Below, one piece after another: positions 48,564 to 58,644 of a DNA stretch of 64,000 nucleotides. The DNA comes from Legionella impletisoli (GTDB lineage Bacteria > Pseudomonadota > Gammaproteobacteria > Legionellales > Legionellaceae): positions 310,001-374,000 of the forward strand of contig NZ_CAAAIA010000002.1 of NCBI RefSeq assembly GCF_900639875.1. The letters are read 5' to 3'. The notes below the pieces were generated by a model that was given only the letters and a program-made list of their open reading frames with translations, searched no databases and was not told the DNA's origin. Positions within the stretch are counted from its first letter, which is position 1; each line of letters begins with the position of its first letter. The translations under genes were made by a program, and so were the position numbers.

Positions 48564-49556
48564 TCAAAGATTATTAATCAGCTTGGTAACAAGGCTTGGG
48601 CCTTGATAAACTAAACCTGTATAAAGTTGCAGTAAATTCGCTCCTGCCGCTAATTTCTCGTGTGCGGCGTCAAGATTATCAATGCCGCCCGAAGCGATTA
48701 AACATACCTGATTGCCAACCACGCTTTTTATTAAACGCAAGCAATGGGTTGAACGATGAGCCAGCGGTCTACCGCTTAAACCACCGCTCTCCTTTCCATA
48801 AGGGAGATGCTCCACTTTTTCACGGTTAGACGTGGTGTTCGTGGCAATTATGCCATCAATTCCTTGACTTAGAATGACATCGGCCATTCTTTTTAAATCA
48901 TCATCTTCTTCATCTGGAGAAACTTTTACAACTAAAGGAACATACCGTTGATGTTTATCGGAAAGTTGTAGTTGTTCATCGCGCAGCTCACTCATTAAAT
49001 CAATAAAAAAATTTCCTTGCTGCAATTTTCTTAAATCTGGTGTATTGGGAGATGAAATATTGATTGTCACATAAGAGGCGTAGGGATAGACCGCTTTAAA
49101 ACAGGTTAAATAGTCATCGGATGCTTGTTGCAAAGAGGTATCTTTATTTTTTCCGATATTAATACCCAAAATGCCTTGATAATGAGCTCGTTGAATATGT
49201 TCAATGAGCTCATGAACCCCATGGTTATTAAACCCCATTCGGTTAATCAAAGCACGAGCTTCAGGCAAACGAAATAAACGTGGCTTATTATTTCCTAATT
49301 GGGGCCTTGGGGTCACCGTGCCAACTTCAAGAAAGCCAAAGCCAAGTTTGGACAGCGCATCCAAATGTTGGGCATTTTTATCCAACCCAGCAGCCAAACC
49401 GATAGGATTAGGAAATTCATATCCCATGGCCTTCACTGGCTTGGATTGAGGCGTTGTAAAACAAAACTTCGGGATAATATGCAACGCTTTAAGTGAGAGA
49501 TGATGAGCTTTTTCAGCATCCATTTTAAATAATAAAGGACGAATAAGAGAATACAT
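48564..49556 (-). CDS. pyrD: Dihydroorotate dehydrogenase (quinone), class 2
   Basis: A 330-residue FMN enzyme of the inner-membrane face that oxidises dihydroorotate with quinone for pyrimidine synthesis. The N-terminal helical membrane-association part (about 1-40) marks class 2. [15 protein letters not shown] near 50, [15 protein letters not shown] near 165-180 (catalytic Ser) and [10 protein letters not shown] near 235 are family motifs. [27 protein letters not shown] forms the phosphate-binding end. It is followed by the unknown exported gene and preceded by a methyltransferase with a 3-base gap. Confidence 0.96.
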   Translation of the reverse strand: MYSLIRPLLFKMDAEKAHHLSLKALHIIPKFCFTTPQSKPVKAMGYEFPNPIGLAAGLDKNAQHLDALSKLGFGFLEVGTVTPRPQLGNNKPRLFRLPEARALINRMGFNNHGVHELIEHIQRAHYQGILGINIGKNKDTSLQQASDDYLTCFKAVYPYASYVTINISSPNTPDLRKLQQGNFFIDLMSELRDEQLQLSDKHQRYVPLVVKVSPDEEDDDLKRMADVILSQGIDGIIATNTTSNREKVEHLPYGKESGGLSGRPLAHRSTHCLRLIKSVVGNQVCLIASGGIDNLDAAHEKLAAGANLLQLYTGLVYQGPSLVTKLINNL

Positions 49557-49559
49557 AAC

Positions 49560-50249
49560 TTATTCACTCACATTACATTGTTGCGCCCATACTCGTAACA
49601 TCGCATTGCCTTGGTGTTGTAAGGTATATTGAACTTTTCTCACCTCTGTTCCGTAATTTTCCTGTTGTAAGCCTAATAATACAGGGCCAAGAAAAGGTGA
49701 CGGCTGGCCGTGGCGATCGATTAAAGGGAAAATACGAACCTCTTTAGCCACTCGAGCCAGTTCTTTAATAATTTTGAGATGAAATTCTACATCTTGATCA
49801 TCGAGATCCGCAAAAAGATAATGGGAGCTTAAAGCAAAATCAAACGAAAAGTCCGCAAAGGGCAAGGTGAAATCTTTTACCGGCATATAGCGACCTTCGA
49901 CACGCCCCTGTTCATAATCGGCAAAAAATTCCTGGATACCTTGACGACGTTTAGCAATGAGCTGTTCTAAACCGTTATACCGGCTGAAATCAAACTTGTC
50001 TTGATCTTGCTTCACGTGAAGTGTCATGTCTTCAAAAATTAATGAAACTTTCGTAGAAAGCGTCGATTTGTCTAAGTTAAATAACGGATCGCAACTCACC
50101 ACATGATCCGTTGATTCATTTAATTCCGTATTAATTGCGCTTGGCCCACAACCGTATTCTAAAATCCGCTTATCAAAATCAGACCAGGATAAATCAAACA
50201 TTTCCTTGTATTCTTCAACATGGTGACCCCAAAGTACCAATTCACGCAT
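49560..50249 (-). CDS. Class I SAM-dependent methyltransferase
   Basis: A 229-residue Rossmann methyltransferase. Motif I is RILEYGCGPSAIN near residue 30, the acidic SAM-ribose contact VSCDPLF follows near 52, and LPFADFSFDFALSSHYLF near 128 is the motif IV region. The substrate is unknown. It lies 3 bases upstream of pyrD on the same strand and is divergent from liuA. Confidence 0.75.
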   Translation of the reverse strand: MRELVLWGHHVEEYKEMFDLSWSDFDKRILEYGCGPSAINTELNESTDHVVSCDPLFNLDKSTLSTKVSLIFEDMTLHVKQDQDKFDFSRYNGLEQLIAKRRQGIQEFFADYEQGRVEGRYMPVKDFTLPFADFSFDFALSSHYLFADLDDQDVEFHLKIIKELARVAKEVRIFPLIDRHGQPSPFLGPVLLGLQQENYGTEVRKVQYTLQHQGNAMLRVWAQQCNVSE

Positions 50250-50368
50250 TCGACTTTACTCCTCAATAGCATCTACAGCAGCTTTATAACGCTCGCAATA
50301 AATCTTCACAACTTGAATTATGAGAGGTATAGTCTATCGTATTTGAATTAGCAACAGGAAGTCTCTTT

Positions 50369-51532
50369 ATGCACCACGGTCTAAAACATCCACTCGGCGA
50401 GACCTATGATCTTTTGCGAGATAGCGTTTATCAATTTGCATCACGCGAAATCGCACCCATTGCGGCAGAGATCGATAGAGAAAATGCGTTTCCGAACCCT
50501 TTGTGGCGAAAGTTGGGTGACTTAGGCGTATTAGGCATCACCGTAAGCGAAGAATATGGTGGAGCCAATATGGGGTATCTGGCCCATGCCATTGCGATGG
50601 AAGAAATTTCAAGGGCCTCTGCTTCCGTTGGCTTAAGTTACGGGGCGCATTCGAATTTATGTGTAAACCAAATTTATCTAAATGGGACAACCCGTCAAAA
50701 GGAAAAGTATTTACCCAAATTAGTCAGCGGTGAGTATATTGGTGCGTTAGCCATGAGCGAATCCAATGCCGGATCTGATGTGGTCAGCATGCAATTAAGC
50801 GCCCAGAAAAAAGGCGATTATTATCAATTAAATGGAACCAAAATGTGGATCACCAATGGGCCTGATGCCGATGTGCTCGTGGTGTATGCAAAAACCAATA
50901 AAGAAGCAAAAAGTCGCGGTATCACCGCCTTTATTATTGAAAAAGGATTCAAAGGATTTCGGACTGCTCAAAAACTCGACAAACTCGGCATGCGCGGTTC
51001 TAATACCTGTGAGCTTGTTTTTGAAAATTGTGAAGTTCCTGAAGAAAATATTTTAGGTGAGATCAATGAAGGGGTAAGGGTCCTGATGAGTGGTCTTGAC
51101 TACGAACGCACCATCTTAGCAGCAGGTCCCGTAGGAATCATGCAGGCTTGCCTCGATGTGGTTTTGCCATACATCCATGAGCGACAACAATTTGACCAAC
51201 CAATTGGCGCGTTTCAATTCATTCAGGGTAAAATTGCTGATATGTACACCGAATTAAATGCATCGCGCGCTTACCTTTATGCCGTTGCAACCGCGTGTGA
51301 CCAGGGTCTTGTGAGCCGAAAAGACGCAGCCAGTGTGATTCTTTACACAGCGGAAAAAGCCACTCAGATGGCGCTTGAAGCCATTCAAATTCTAGGAGGA
51401 AACGGGTACATTAATGAATATCCCACGGGTCGATTGCTTCGAGACGCAAAACTTTATGAAATCGGCGCAGGAACTTCTGAAATTCGTCGAATGCTAATTG
51501 GCAGAGAACTGTTTAACGAAACCCATGGTTAG
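50369..51532 (+). CDS. liuA: Isovaleryl-CoA dehydrogenase
   Basis: A 387-residue acyl-CoA dehydrogenase that converts isovaleryl-CoA to 3-methylcrotonyl-CoA in leucine breakdown, passing electrons to ETF. Family motifs are [14 protein letters not shown] near 130 and [17 protein letters not shown] near 165. [34 protein letters not shown] lies near the C-terminus. The Glu in [13 protein letters not shown] is at the position typical of isovaleryl-CoA dehydrogenases, supporting this specificity. It is the first gene of the leucine cluster, with a thiolase following after 88 bases. Confidence 0.93.
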   Translation: MHHGLKHPLGETYDLLRDSVYQFASREIAPIAAEIDRENAFPNPLWRKLGDLGVLGITVSEEYGGANMGYLAHAIAMEEISRASASVGLSYGAHSNLCVNQIYLNGTTRQKEKYLPKLVSGEYIGALAMSESNAGSDVVSMQLSAQKKGDYYQLNGTKMWITNGPDADVLVVYAKTNKEAKSRGITAFIIEKGFKGFRTAQKLDKLGMRGSNTCELVFENCEVPEENILGEINEGVRVLMSGLDYERTILAAGPVGIMQACLDVVLPYIHERQQFDQPIGAFQFIQGKIADMYTELNASRAYLYAVATACDQGLVSRKDAASVILYTAEKATQMALEAIQILGGNGYINEYPTGRLLRDAKLYEIGAGTSEIRRMLIGRELFNETHG

Positions 51533-51620
51533 AACCTAGATGATTAAGATGCATCCTAATGACCATACAGCACTAGCTAGCTTCTTAACCGCCCTTTTAT
51601 CCATAAATTAAGGAATGAAA

Positions 51621-52805
51621 ATGAAACAGGACGATGTTGTAATTGTGGCAGCAAAACGAACCCCTACTGGCAACATGCTAGGGAATTTATCCTCGTTATC
51701 CGCTCCAGAATTAGGAGCGGTTGCGCATAAAGCAGCAATCCAGCAAGCCGGAATTTCTCCCTCCGATATCGATGAAGTCATTAGTGGTTGTGTTTTGCAA
51801 GCAGGCATTGGACAAGCCCCGGCTCGACAAGCGGCAAAATATGCAGGCCTACCCGATACAACCGTAGCCAGTACCCTTAATAAGATGTGTGGCTCTGGAA
51901 TGAAAGCCGTCATGCTCGGTCACGATTTAATTAAAGCAGGCTCTCAGAATATTGTTCTTGCAAGCGGCATGGAAAGCATGAGTAATGCGCCTTATTTATT
52001 ATTAAAAGCACGAAATGGATACCGTTTAGGTCATGGCGATTTAAAAGACCATATGTTTTTAGATGGCCTTGAGGATGCTTATGATCGCGGTAAATTAATG
52101 GGCGTTTTTGCTGAAAAAACCGCTGAGCGCTATAACTTTAGCCGTGAAGAGCAAGATGAATTTGCTAAACGTTCTATGACCCGAGCCATTAAAGCGGAGC
52201 AAACCGGGCAATTTAAACAAGAAATTGCGCCGGTAACCATTAAAACCAAGTCTGAGGAGATTACCATAAATCGCGACGAAGGGCCCGATGAGAAAAAATT
52301 AGCAAAAATTTCTCAGTTACGCCCTGCGTTTAAACCCGACGGCACAGTCACCGCGGCTAATTCCAGTTCTATTTCAGATGGAGCAGCCAGTTTAATTTTA
52401 ATGACTGCAGAAGAAGCCGAAAAGCGAGGGATTAAGCCTTTAGCTAGAATCGTGGCGCACGCAGGTCATGCCCAAGAGCCTGAGTGGTTTACGACCGCTC
52501 CCGTTACTGCAATTAAAAACGTATTAGATAAAGCGGGCTGGAAACCAGATGATGTGGATTTATATGAAATTAACGAAGCGTTTGCCGTAGTGACGATGGC
52601 CGCTATAAAAGACCTTGAATTAGATATTGAAAAAGTAAATATCCATGGCGGCGCGTGTTCTTTAGGTCATCCTATTGGGGCATCCGGTGCACGAATCCTA
52701 GTAACGTTGCTTTATGCATTAAAAGAACAACAAAAACACCGTGGCGTTGCTGCTTTATGCATTGGTGGAGGAGAGGCAACAGCTATAGCAGTTGAACTTT
52801 TATAA
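51621..52805 (+). CDS. Acetyl-CoA C-acetyltransferase (thiolase)
   Basis: A 394-residue thiolase II with the active-site Cys in LNKMCGSGMKAV near residue 88. EINEAFAVVTMAAIKDL follows near 330, and GGACSLGHPIGASGARILVTLL (His and second Cys) near 355. It would cleave acetoacetyl-CoA to two acetyl-CoA at the end of leucine degradation. The ATG at 51621 is preferred to 51615 because AAGGA lies 6 bases before it. Related enzymes also work in the synthetic direction (PHB), so direction is inferred from context. Confidence 0.9.
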   Translation: MKQDDVVIVAAKRTPTGNMLGNLSSLSAPELGAVAHKAAIQQAGISPSDIDEVISGCVLQAGIGQAPARQAAKYAGLPDTTVASTLNKMCGSGMKAVMLGHDLIKAGSQNIVLASGMESMSNAPYLLLKARNGYRLGHGDLKDHMFLDGLEDAYDRGKLMGVFAEKTAERYNFSREEQDEFAKRSMTRAIKAEQTGQFKQEIAPVTIKTKSEEITINRDEGPDEKKLAKISQLRPAFKPDGTVTAANSSSISDGAASLILMTAEEAEKRGIKPLARIVAHAGHAQEPEWFTTAPVTAIKNVLDKAGWKPDDVDLYEINEAFAVVTMAAIKDLELDIEKVNIHGGACSLGHPIGASGARILVTLLYALKEQQKHRGVAALCIGGGEATAIAVELL

Positions 52806-52828
52806 CAGTCAATCGGCGGATTATCAAG

Positions 52829-53158
52829 ATGATACGAAATTCAATGTTAAAACAAGGTTTGATCTATTTATTGCTTAGCATCGTGATCGTGGTTTTCGCT
52901 GAGTATGCTCAGATGATCATCGTTTATCTTGATATGCTTTATACGTTTGTTAACTTAAAGCTCGCTCCTGTTTTTAGTCAGAGCGAGCTTGGGGTTATGA
53001 TTAGGCGCGTTTTTTCTTTAGTCGTTCTTCCCATTCTTATTGCCGCCATACCCGCTTTAATTTATCGATTAATTAAAGGCAAAAATATGCCTTATTTTAT
53101 TCAAGTTACTTGGCTTTTATGGTTAGTGATCGTCTTGAGTAAAATACTTATCGGATAA
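52829..53158 (+). CDS. Small membrane protein in the leucine cluster, unknown function
   Basis: A 109-residue protein with three likely membrane helices (about residues 8-40, 58-82 and 88-108) and basic ends of loops. I recognise no family. It sits 23 bases after the thiolase and 6 bases before liuB, so it is probably translated from the same message. An alternative in-frame ATG lies at 52844. Confidence 0.6.
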   Translation: MIRNSMLKQGLIYLLLSIVIVVFAEYAQMIIVYLDMLYTFVNLKLAPVFSQSELGVMIRRVFSLVVLPILIAAIPALIYRLIKGKNMPYFIQVTWLLWLVIVLSKILIG

Positions 53159-53164
53159 GATTCA

Positions 53165-54772
53165 ATGACCAAAATTATCAGCAAATTAAATCCTGCGAGT
53201 TCAGAATTTAAAGAAAATGAAGCATCCATGCTCGCTTTAGTCGAGACATTGCAAAAAACCGTCTCAAAAATCGCTCTGGGTGGAGGAGAAAAAGCACGTG
53301 AGCGCCACTTACAACATGGCAAATTATTACCCCGAGAACGATTGCAGCAATTAATTGATCCAGGCAGTCCTTTTCTTGAATGTTCGCAATTAGCCGCATT
53401 TGATGTATATGAAGATAAAGTGCCTGCTGCTGGAATTATTACAGGAATTGGCCAGATTCATAGCCAAGAATGCGTCATTGTGGTGAATGACGCGACCGTT
53501 AAGGGTGGAACTTACTACCCACTGACCGTAAAAAAACACTTACGAGCACAAGAGATTGCCGAGCAAAATCATCTGCCTTGTGTTTATCTGGTGGATTCGG
53601 GTGGAGCCTACTTGCCTTTGCAAGATGAAGTTTTTCCTGATCGCAATCATTTTGGTCGTATTTTTTACAATCAAGCCAATCTTTCTGCGAAAAATATTCC
53701 TCAAATTGCAGTCGTGATGGGTTCTTGTACGGCTGGCGGTGCGTATGTTCCGGCTATGGCGGATGAATCCATTATGGTTCGAAATCAAGCGACAATCTTT
53801 CTCGGGGGGCCGCCCTTAGTAAAAGCCGCAACAGGGGAAGTCATCAGCGCTGAAGAATTAGGTGGTGCAGAAGTTCATTGCCGAGAATCAGGGGTTGCCG
53901 ATTATTATGCTGAGAATGATGAACATGCCTTGCATCTCGCGCGTCTTTGTATCAAGAATCTTAACCGCATAAAACCTCTATCGACTGTAAGAATTGAGTC
54001 GAAAGATCCGCTCTATGAGGTGTCTGAACTCAACGGCATTATTCCCAAAGACCCGAGAAAGCCTTTTGATATTCGTGAAATTATAGCGCGCATCGTAGAT
54101 GGTTCTGAATTTGATGAATTTAAAGCTTTATATGGCACAACCCTTGTCTGTGGGTTTGCTCATCTTTATGGTTATCCGGTAGGTATCGTTGCCAACAATG
54201 GCATTTTGTTTGGTGAGAGCGCATTGAAAGGCACGCATTTTATTGAGTTATGCTGTCAGCGCAACATTCCTTTAATCTTTTTACAAAACATTACAGGCTT
54301 TATGGTCGGCAGCAAATATGAAGCCAGTGGAATAGCCAAACATGGCGCTAAAATGGTGATGGCCGTCGCAAATGCCAACGTTCCGAAATTCACGGTCATT
54401 GTTGGAGGTAGTTTTGGGGCAGGCAATTATGCTATGTGCGGGAGAGCCTATTCCCCGAGGTTTTTATGGTCCTGGCCAAATGCGCGCATTTCCGTCATGG
54501 GTGGCGAGCAAGCAGCCAATGTTCTTGCTCAAATTAATCGCGATAAGCATAAGAAACAAGGTACAGAATGGCTTCAATCGGATGAAGAAGCCTTTAAAGC
54601 CAACTTACGAGCACAATATGAAGACCAGGGAAACCCCTATTACGCTAGTGCCCGACTTTGGGATGATGGCGTCATTGCCCCAAAAGATACACGTCGTGTG
54701 TTGGGGTTAAGCTTATCGGCAGCCATGAATGCACCCATGACCGATACATCTTTTGGTGTATTTAGAATGTAA
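53165..54772 (+). CDS. liuB: Methylcrotonoyl-CoA carboxylase, beta (carboxyltransferase) subunit
   Basis: A 535-residue carboxyltransferase that moves the carboxyl group from biotin on LiuD to 3-methylcrotonyl-CoA. Family features are [25 protein letters not shown] near 60, [34 protein letters not shown] near 140-170, and [43 protein letters not shown] lies near 375, and [32 protein letters not shown] near 420-450. The [18 protein letters not shown] stretch is typical of MCC rather than propionyl-CoA carboxylase. liuC follows immediately. Confidence 0.95.
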   Translation: MTKIISKLNPASSEFKENEASMLALVETLQKTVSKIALGGGEKARERHLQHGKLLPRERLQQLIDPGSPFLECSQLAAFDVYEDKVPAAGIITGIGQIHSQECVIVVNDATVKGGTYYPLTVKKHLRAQEIAEQNHLPCVYLVDSGGAYLPLQDEVFPDRNHFGRIFYNQANLSAKNIPQIAVVMGSCTAGGAYVPAMADESIMVRNQATIFLGGPPLVKAATGEVISAEELGGAEVHCRESGVADYYAENDEHALHLARLCIKNLNRIKPLSTVRIESKDPLYEVSELNGIIPKDPRKPFDIREIIARIVDGSEFDEFKALYGTTLVCGFAHLYGYPVGIVANNGILFGESALKGTHFIELCCQRNIPLIFLQNITGFMVGSKYEASGIAKHGAKMVMAVANANVPKFTVIVGGSFGAGNYAMCGRAYSPRFLWSWPNARISVMGGEQAANVLAQINRDKHKKQGTEWLQSDEEAFKANLRAQYEDQGNPYYASARLWDDGVIAPKDTRRVLGLSLSAAMNAPMTDTSFGVFRM

Positions 54773-54796
54773 CTTAACGTGGAACTTCCGTTGATT

Positions 54797-55573
54797 ATGA
54801 ATGATGTGCTCTATGACTTACAAGGGGGAGTTTTTAAAATCACCCTGAACCGAATTGATAAACACAACGCCTTTGATGATAAGCTTCTCGCTGAATTATT
54901 GCGCTTATTGGAACAGGCTGAAACCAACGCTAGCGTTCGCTGTGTGGTATTAAATGCCAACGGCAAACACTTCTCTGCCGGAGCTGATCTATCTTGGATG
55001 AAGCGTATGGCTGAGTTTAATGAGGAAGAAAATATAAGGGATGCTACTGTATTGGCAAACCTGATGCATGCACTTTATCGCAACCCTAAGCCAACGATTG
55101 CAGTGGTTCAAGGAGCAGCGTTTGGCGGTGGAGCTGGTTTGGTAGCTGCCTGTGATATTGCGATTGCGGCTGAAAATGCTACGTTTTGCTTTTCTGAGGT
55201 GAAATTAGGATTAATACCCGCTGTGATTAGTCCTTATGTGGTTAATGCAGTAGGAGCTCGTGTTGCTACGTGGCTTTTTACCAGTGCAGAAGTCGTGAAC
55301 GCAACAAGAGCGTACGAACTTGGTCTTGTACATTACTGTTTACCCATTCAGTCGCTTGATTCGTTTTCTATGAGTTTTGCTGAAACACTTACTAAGAATG
55401 CGCCCAAAGCCGTAGAAGATGCAAAAAAATTGGTTCATTTCGTCCAAGACAAGCCCATCACTCAAGCATTAATTAAAGAAACAGCATTACTTATTGCTAA
55501 AAAACGTATCTCTGAAGAAGGGCAATGTGGTTTAAACGCCTTTTTAAACAAAAAAACCCCAATTTGGGATTAG
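54797..55573 (+). CDS. liuC: Methylglutaconyl-CoA hydratase
   Basis: A 258-residue enoyl-CoA hydratase/isomerase-fold enzyme that hydrates 3-methylglutaconyl-CoA to HMG-CoA. KHNAFDD near 23, the oxyanion loop GKHFSAGADLSWMKRM near 62, AAFGGGAGLVAACDIAIAA near 107 and FSEVKLGLIPAVISPYV near 134 fit the family. The ATG at 54797 matches the usual N-terminus; an in-frame GTG at 54779 is possible. Placement between the two MCC subunit genes is the standard liu order and fixes the specificity better than the sequence does. Confidence 0.93.
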   Translation: MNDVLYDLQGGVFKITLNRIDKHNAFDDKLLAELLRLLEQAETNASVRCVVLNANGKHFSAGADLSWMKRMAEFNEEENIRDATVLANLMHALYRNPKPTIAVVQGAAFGGGAGLVAACDIAIAAENATFCFSEVKLGLIPAVISPYVVNAVGARVATWLFTSAEVVNATRAYELGLVHYCLPIQSLDSFSMSFAETLTKNAPKAVEDAKKLVHFVQDKPITQALIKETALLIAKKRISEEGQCGLNAFLNKKTPIWD

Positions 55574-55583
55574 CGAGCGTGTC

Positions 55584-57563
55584 ATGTTTACAAAAATTTT
55601 AATTGCCAATCGCGGCGAAATTGCTTGTCGCATTATACGAACTGCCAAGCGTTTAGGTATAGAAACGGTAGCGGTTTATTCTTCTGCTGATGCAGATAGC
55701 CTCCACGTCAAAGCCGCAGATGAAGCATTCTACATTGGCAATGCTCCAAGCTCGGAAAGTTATTTAAACATTGATGCCATTATTAAAGTAGCCGTCTTAT
55801 CTGGGGCCGAAGCCATTCATCCTGGCTATGGTTTTTTATCTGAAAATCCAAAATTGGCCGAAGCCTGCCTGGCTTCAGGCCTAGTCTTCATTGGCCCTTC
55901 CATTTCCGCTATGAAAGCCATGGCTTCCAAACAAATTGCAAAACAACTTTTGGAAAATACCGATGTTCCTTTAACGCCAGGCTATCATGGTGAAGATCAA
56001 TCCGATGAGCAACTGCTTCGCGAGGCGAAACGCATCGGTTTCCCCGTGTTACTGAAAGCTGCCGCTGGCGGCGGCGGTAAAGGCATGCGCACGGTGAATT
56101 CTCAAAAAGAATTTCTAGAGTCGCTCGCCAGCGCAAGAAGAGAAGCAAAATCTAGTTTTGGTGATGACACCATGTTGATTGAAAAACTTCTTCTGAATCC
56201 CCGGCATGTTGAGCTTCAAATTATGGCAGATAACCAGGGGAATGTTGTTCATTTGTTTGACAGGGACTGCTCGATTCAACGCCGCCATCAAAAAATTATT
56301 GAAGAAGCTCCAGCCCCTAACTTATCTCAATCGTTGCGTGACAAAATGGCAAAAGCCGCCATTACCGTTGCTCAAAAAATTGATTATCGCGGTGCGGGAA
56401 CCATTGAGTTTCTGGTGAGTCAAGATGAAGAATTTTATTTTATGGAGATGAATACCAGGCTTCAAGTTGAGCATCCCGTAACAGAATGCATTACAGGAAT
56501 TGATTTGGTTGAATGGCAGCTATGCATTGCCGCCAATGAACCTTTACCGTTAAGCCAAGATGAAATAACTCAACAAGGGCATGCCATAGAATGTCGAATT
56601 TGCGCGGAAGATCCAAGCCATGATTTTATGCCCTCCATTGGTCAACTTTCCTTTCTTAAAGAACCTACTGGCGAAGGTATTCGAATTGATTCCGGCGTGA
56701 CACGCAATTCAAACATTACGATGCATTATGATCCGATGATTTCAAAACTGATTACATTTGGAGAAACGCGAACATTAGCATTGAATCGCATGCATCAAGC
56801 GTTGGCCGATTACCACATCAGTGGCGTGAAAACCAATCTTTCCTTTTTACAAGCTATTCTTAATCACCCTAAATTTGCTAAGGCCGAGCTTAGCACCGAT
56901 TTTTTAACAAGTGAAAAAATTCGCTTGCCGGTTCCTAATTTGGAATTGGCCGTTTGTCTTGCAGCAAGTCTTGACTATTGTTTTTTACAGTCGAAATTTA
57001 ACTCGGAACTTCAGAAAGAAACGTTTGCTTGGCAAATGCATTTATCCAGCCAATGGCGAAGACGTTATTTAATTGAACATGAATCCTATGAGGTATTAGT
57101 CCACCCTATTTCTCTGAACCAAGTGAAACTTAAGCTCAGAAATAACACTTTATCGTTACGCCTACAGATTGAAAATGACCTATTGCGTTATGATGATGGT
57201 CTAAAAAAACGCGATGTATGGTTTCAAAATGACGCCGAAAAAATCGTTATTTTTTTTGATCACGGACCTGTGACTGTTGCTCGTTTTAATTGGGAAAAAA
57301 CAACTCCAAGTGAAACGATTGACGCGCAATTAATCGCCCCAATGCCTTCAACGGTGGTTGCCGTCCTTAAGAAAAAAGGAGATAAAGTCAAAACTGGCGA
57401 CACCTTGATGGTACTTGAAGCCATGAAAATGGAACATGCTATTATTGCTCCGCAAAACGGACTTATTACGGATGTGTACTATGAAGTTGGGAATCAGGTC
57501 AATGAAGGGGTACAACTGGTGGAATTAAAAAGTGCCGATATTGAAGAACCCCAGACATCTTAG
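55584..57563 (+). CDS. liuD: Methylcrotonoyl-CoA carboxylase, alpha (biotin) subunit
   Basis: A 659-residue protein with biotin carboxylase domain (about 1-450: IANRGEIACRIIRTAKRLG, LKAAAGGGGKGMR, FMEMNTRLQVEHPVTECITGIDLVEWQ). A middle BT-like segment follows, then a C-terminal biotinyl domain with the biotin Lys in LEAMKMEHAI (near residue 625). It carboxylates its biotin with ATP and bicarbonate and hands the group to LiuB. It starts 10 bases after liuC. Confidence 0.95.
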   Translation: MFTKILIANRGEIACRIIRTAKRLGIETVAVYSSADADSLHVKAADEAFYIGNAPSSESYLNIDAIIKVAVLSGAEAIHPGYGFLSENPKLAEACLASGLVFIGPSISAMKAMASKQIAKQLLENTDVPLTPGYHGEDQSDEQLLREAKRIGFPVLLKAAAGGGGKGMRTVNSQKEFLESLASARREAKSSFGDDTMLIEKLLLNPRHVELQIMADNQGNVVHLFDRDCSIQRRHQKIIEEAPAPNLSQSLRDKMAKAAITVAQKIDYRGAGTIEFLVSQDEEFYFMEMNTRLQVEHPVTECITGIDLVEWQLCIAANEPLPLSQDEITQQGHAIECRICAEDPSHDFMPSIGQLSFLKEPTGEGIRIDSGVTRNSNITMHYDPMISKLITFGETRTLALNRMHQALADYHISGVKTNLSFLQAILNHPKFAKAELSTDFLTSEKIRLPVPNLELAVCLAASLDYCFLQSKFNSELQKETFAWQMHLSSQWRRRYLIEHESYEVLVHPISLNQVKLKLRNNTLSLRLQIENDLLRYDDGLKKRDVWFQNDAEKIVIFFDHGPVTVARFNWEKTTPSETIDAQLIAPMPSTVVAVLKKKGDKVKTGDTLMVLEAMKMEHAIIAPQNGLITDVYYEVGNQVNEGVQLVELKSADIEEPQTS

Positions 57564-57587
57564 ATATATGGACCTAGGAGGTTCTTA

Positions 57588-57605
57588 ATGGCCAACCACC
57601 AATGA
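57588..57605 (+). other. Five-codon mini-ORF after liuD
   Basis: ATG GCC AAC CAC CAA TGA (MANHQ) follows a strong AGGAGG ribosome binding site (57576-57581, six bases before the ATG). Its stop overlaps the start of a second mini-ORF. It may be a leader, a coupling device or chance. Confidence 0.3.
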
Positions 57606-57652
57606 AGAAGCTAGAATTACCAGAGGTTGAGTTATTAAATCACACTAGTTAA
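57602..57652 (+). other. Sixteen-codon mini-ORF overlapping the first
   Basis: MKKLELPEVELLNHTS then TAA, with its ATG sharing ATGA with the stop of MANHQ. It has no ribosome binding site of its own and would depend on coupling. It is too short to assign. Confidence 0.25.
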
Positions 57653-57730
57653 CGATGCCCCATCTTTCTTTTTCATAACATTCACACCATAATAGAGTTT
57701 ACTGTTATGCGCCCGTTGGAAACGACTGCA

Positions 57731-58636
57731 ATGGATCTTCCTTCTCAAGTGACGATTACTGAAGTAGGCCCTCGTGATGGGTTACAAAATGAACCGTCAT
57801 TTGTTACGACACAAATCAAAATAGACTTTATCAATTTATTGAGTGAAACCGGCCTCAAACACATTGAAGTCACAAGTTTTGTTTCGCCTAAAGCCATTCC
57901 CCAACTAGCGGATAATGCCGAAGTCTATCAAGGGATCCGAAAAGTCCAGGGAGTCTCTTATTCTGCTCTCATCCCCAATGAGCAGGGAATGCAAAAAGCC
58001 ATGGAGCTAGGCGTACAAGAAATTGCCATTTTTACCGCAGCAAGTGAGTCCTTTAACCAACGAAATATTAACTGCACCATTCAAGAAAGCATTGAGCGAT
58101 TTAGGCCTGTTATGGAGCTTGCAAAAAAACATGCCATTCCAGTCCGTGCATATATTTCTTGTGTGCTAGGTTGCCCTTATGAGGGAGAAATAGGTCCTGC
58201 TCAGGTGATGCAAGTGGTCGAACAATTATTACACCTTGAGGTAAATGAAATCAGTTTTGGCGATACCATAGGGGTTGGTACGCCTAAGCAAACGCGCCTC
58301 TTGCTGGATGCCATTAAAACCACCATGAAATCCAATCAGATTGCCATGCATTTTCATGATACCTATGGCCAAGCAGTAGCCAATATCTATGCATCATTAG
58401 AATGTGGGATTCATCGTTTTGACAGCTCAGTGGCCGGTTTAGGGGGCTGCCCTTATGCACAAGGCGCAACCGGGAATGTGGCCACAGAAGATGTGCTTTA
58501 TCTCATGCATGGCTTGGGAATTGAAACAGGTGTCGATATTTATAAGGTGGTCGCTGCCGGCGACAGGATATGTAAAGTCCTTCAGCGCAAAAATCAATCC
58601 AAGGTTGCCAATGCTTTAATGGCTAATCCCTGCTGA
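57731..58636 (+). CDS. liuE: Hydroxymethylglutaryl-CoA lyase
   Basis: A 301-residue TIM-barrel lyase that splits HMG-CoA into acetoacetate and acetyl-CoA. The N-terminal TEVGPRDGLQNE motif carries the catalytic Arg/Asp. The metal site is around MHFHDTYGQAVAN, and the signature SVAGLGGCPYAQGATGNVATEDVLYLM holds the catalytic Cys. The ATG at 57731 matches the usual start; ATG at 57707 is in frame too. A 143-base gap with two mini-ORFs separates it from liuD. Confidence 0.94.
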   Translation: MDLPSQVTITEVGPRDGLQNEPSFVTTQIKIDFINLLSETGLKHIEVTSFVSPKAIPQLADNAEVYQGIRKVQGVSYSALIPNEQGMQKAMELGVQEIAIFTAASESFNQRNINCTIQESIERFRPVMELAKKHAIPVRAYISCVLGCPYEGEIGPAQVMQVVEQLLHLEVNEISFGDTIGVGTPKQTRLLLDAIKTTMKSNQIAMHFHDTYGQAVANIYASLECGIHRFDSSVAGLGGCPYAQGATGNVATEDVLYLMHGLGIETGVDIYKVVAAGDRICKVLQRKNQSKVANALMANPC

Positions 58637-58644
58637 AATAACGG

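Noticed and set aside
53540-53788. An 82-codon minus-strand frame inside liuB
   Set aside because: Shadow of the strongly supported liuB coding frame.
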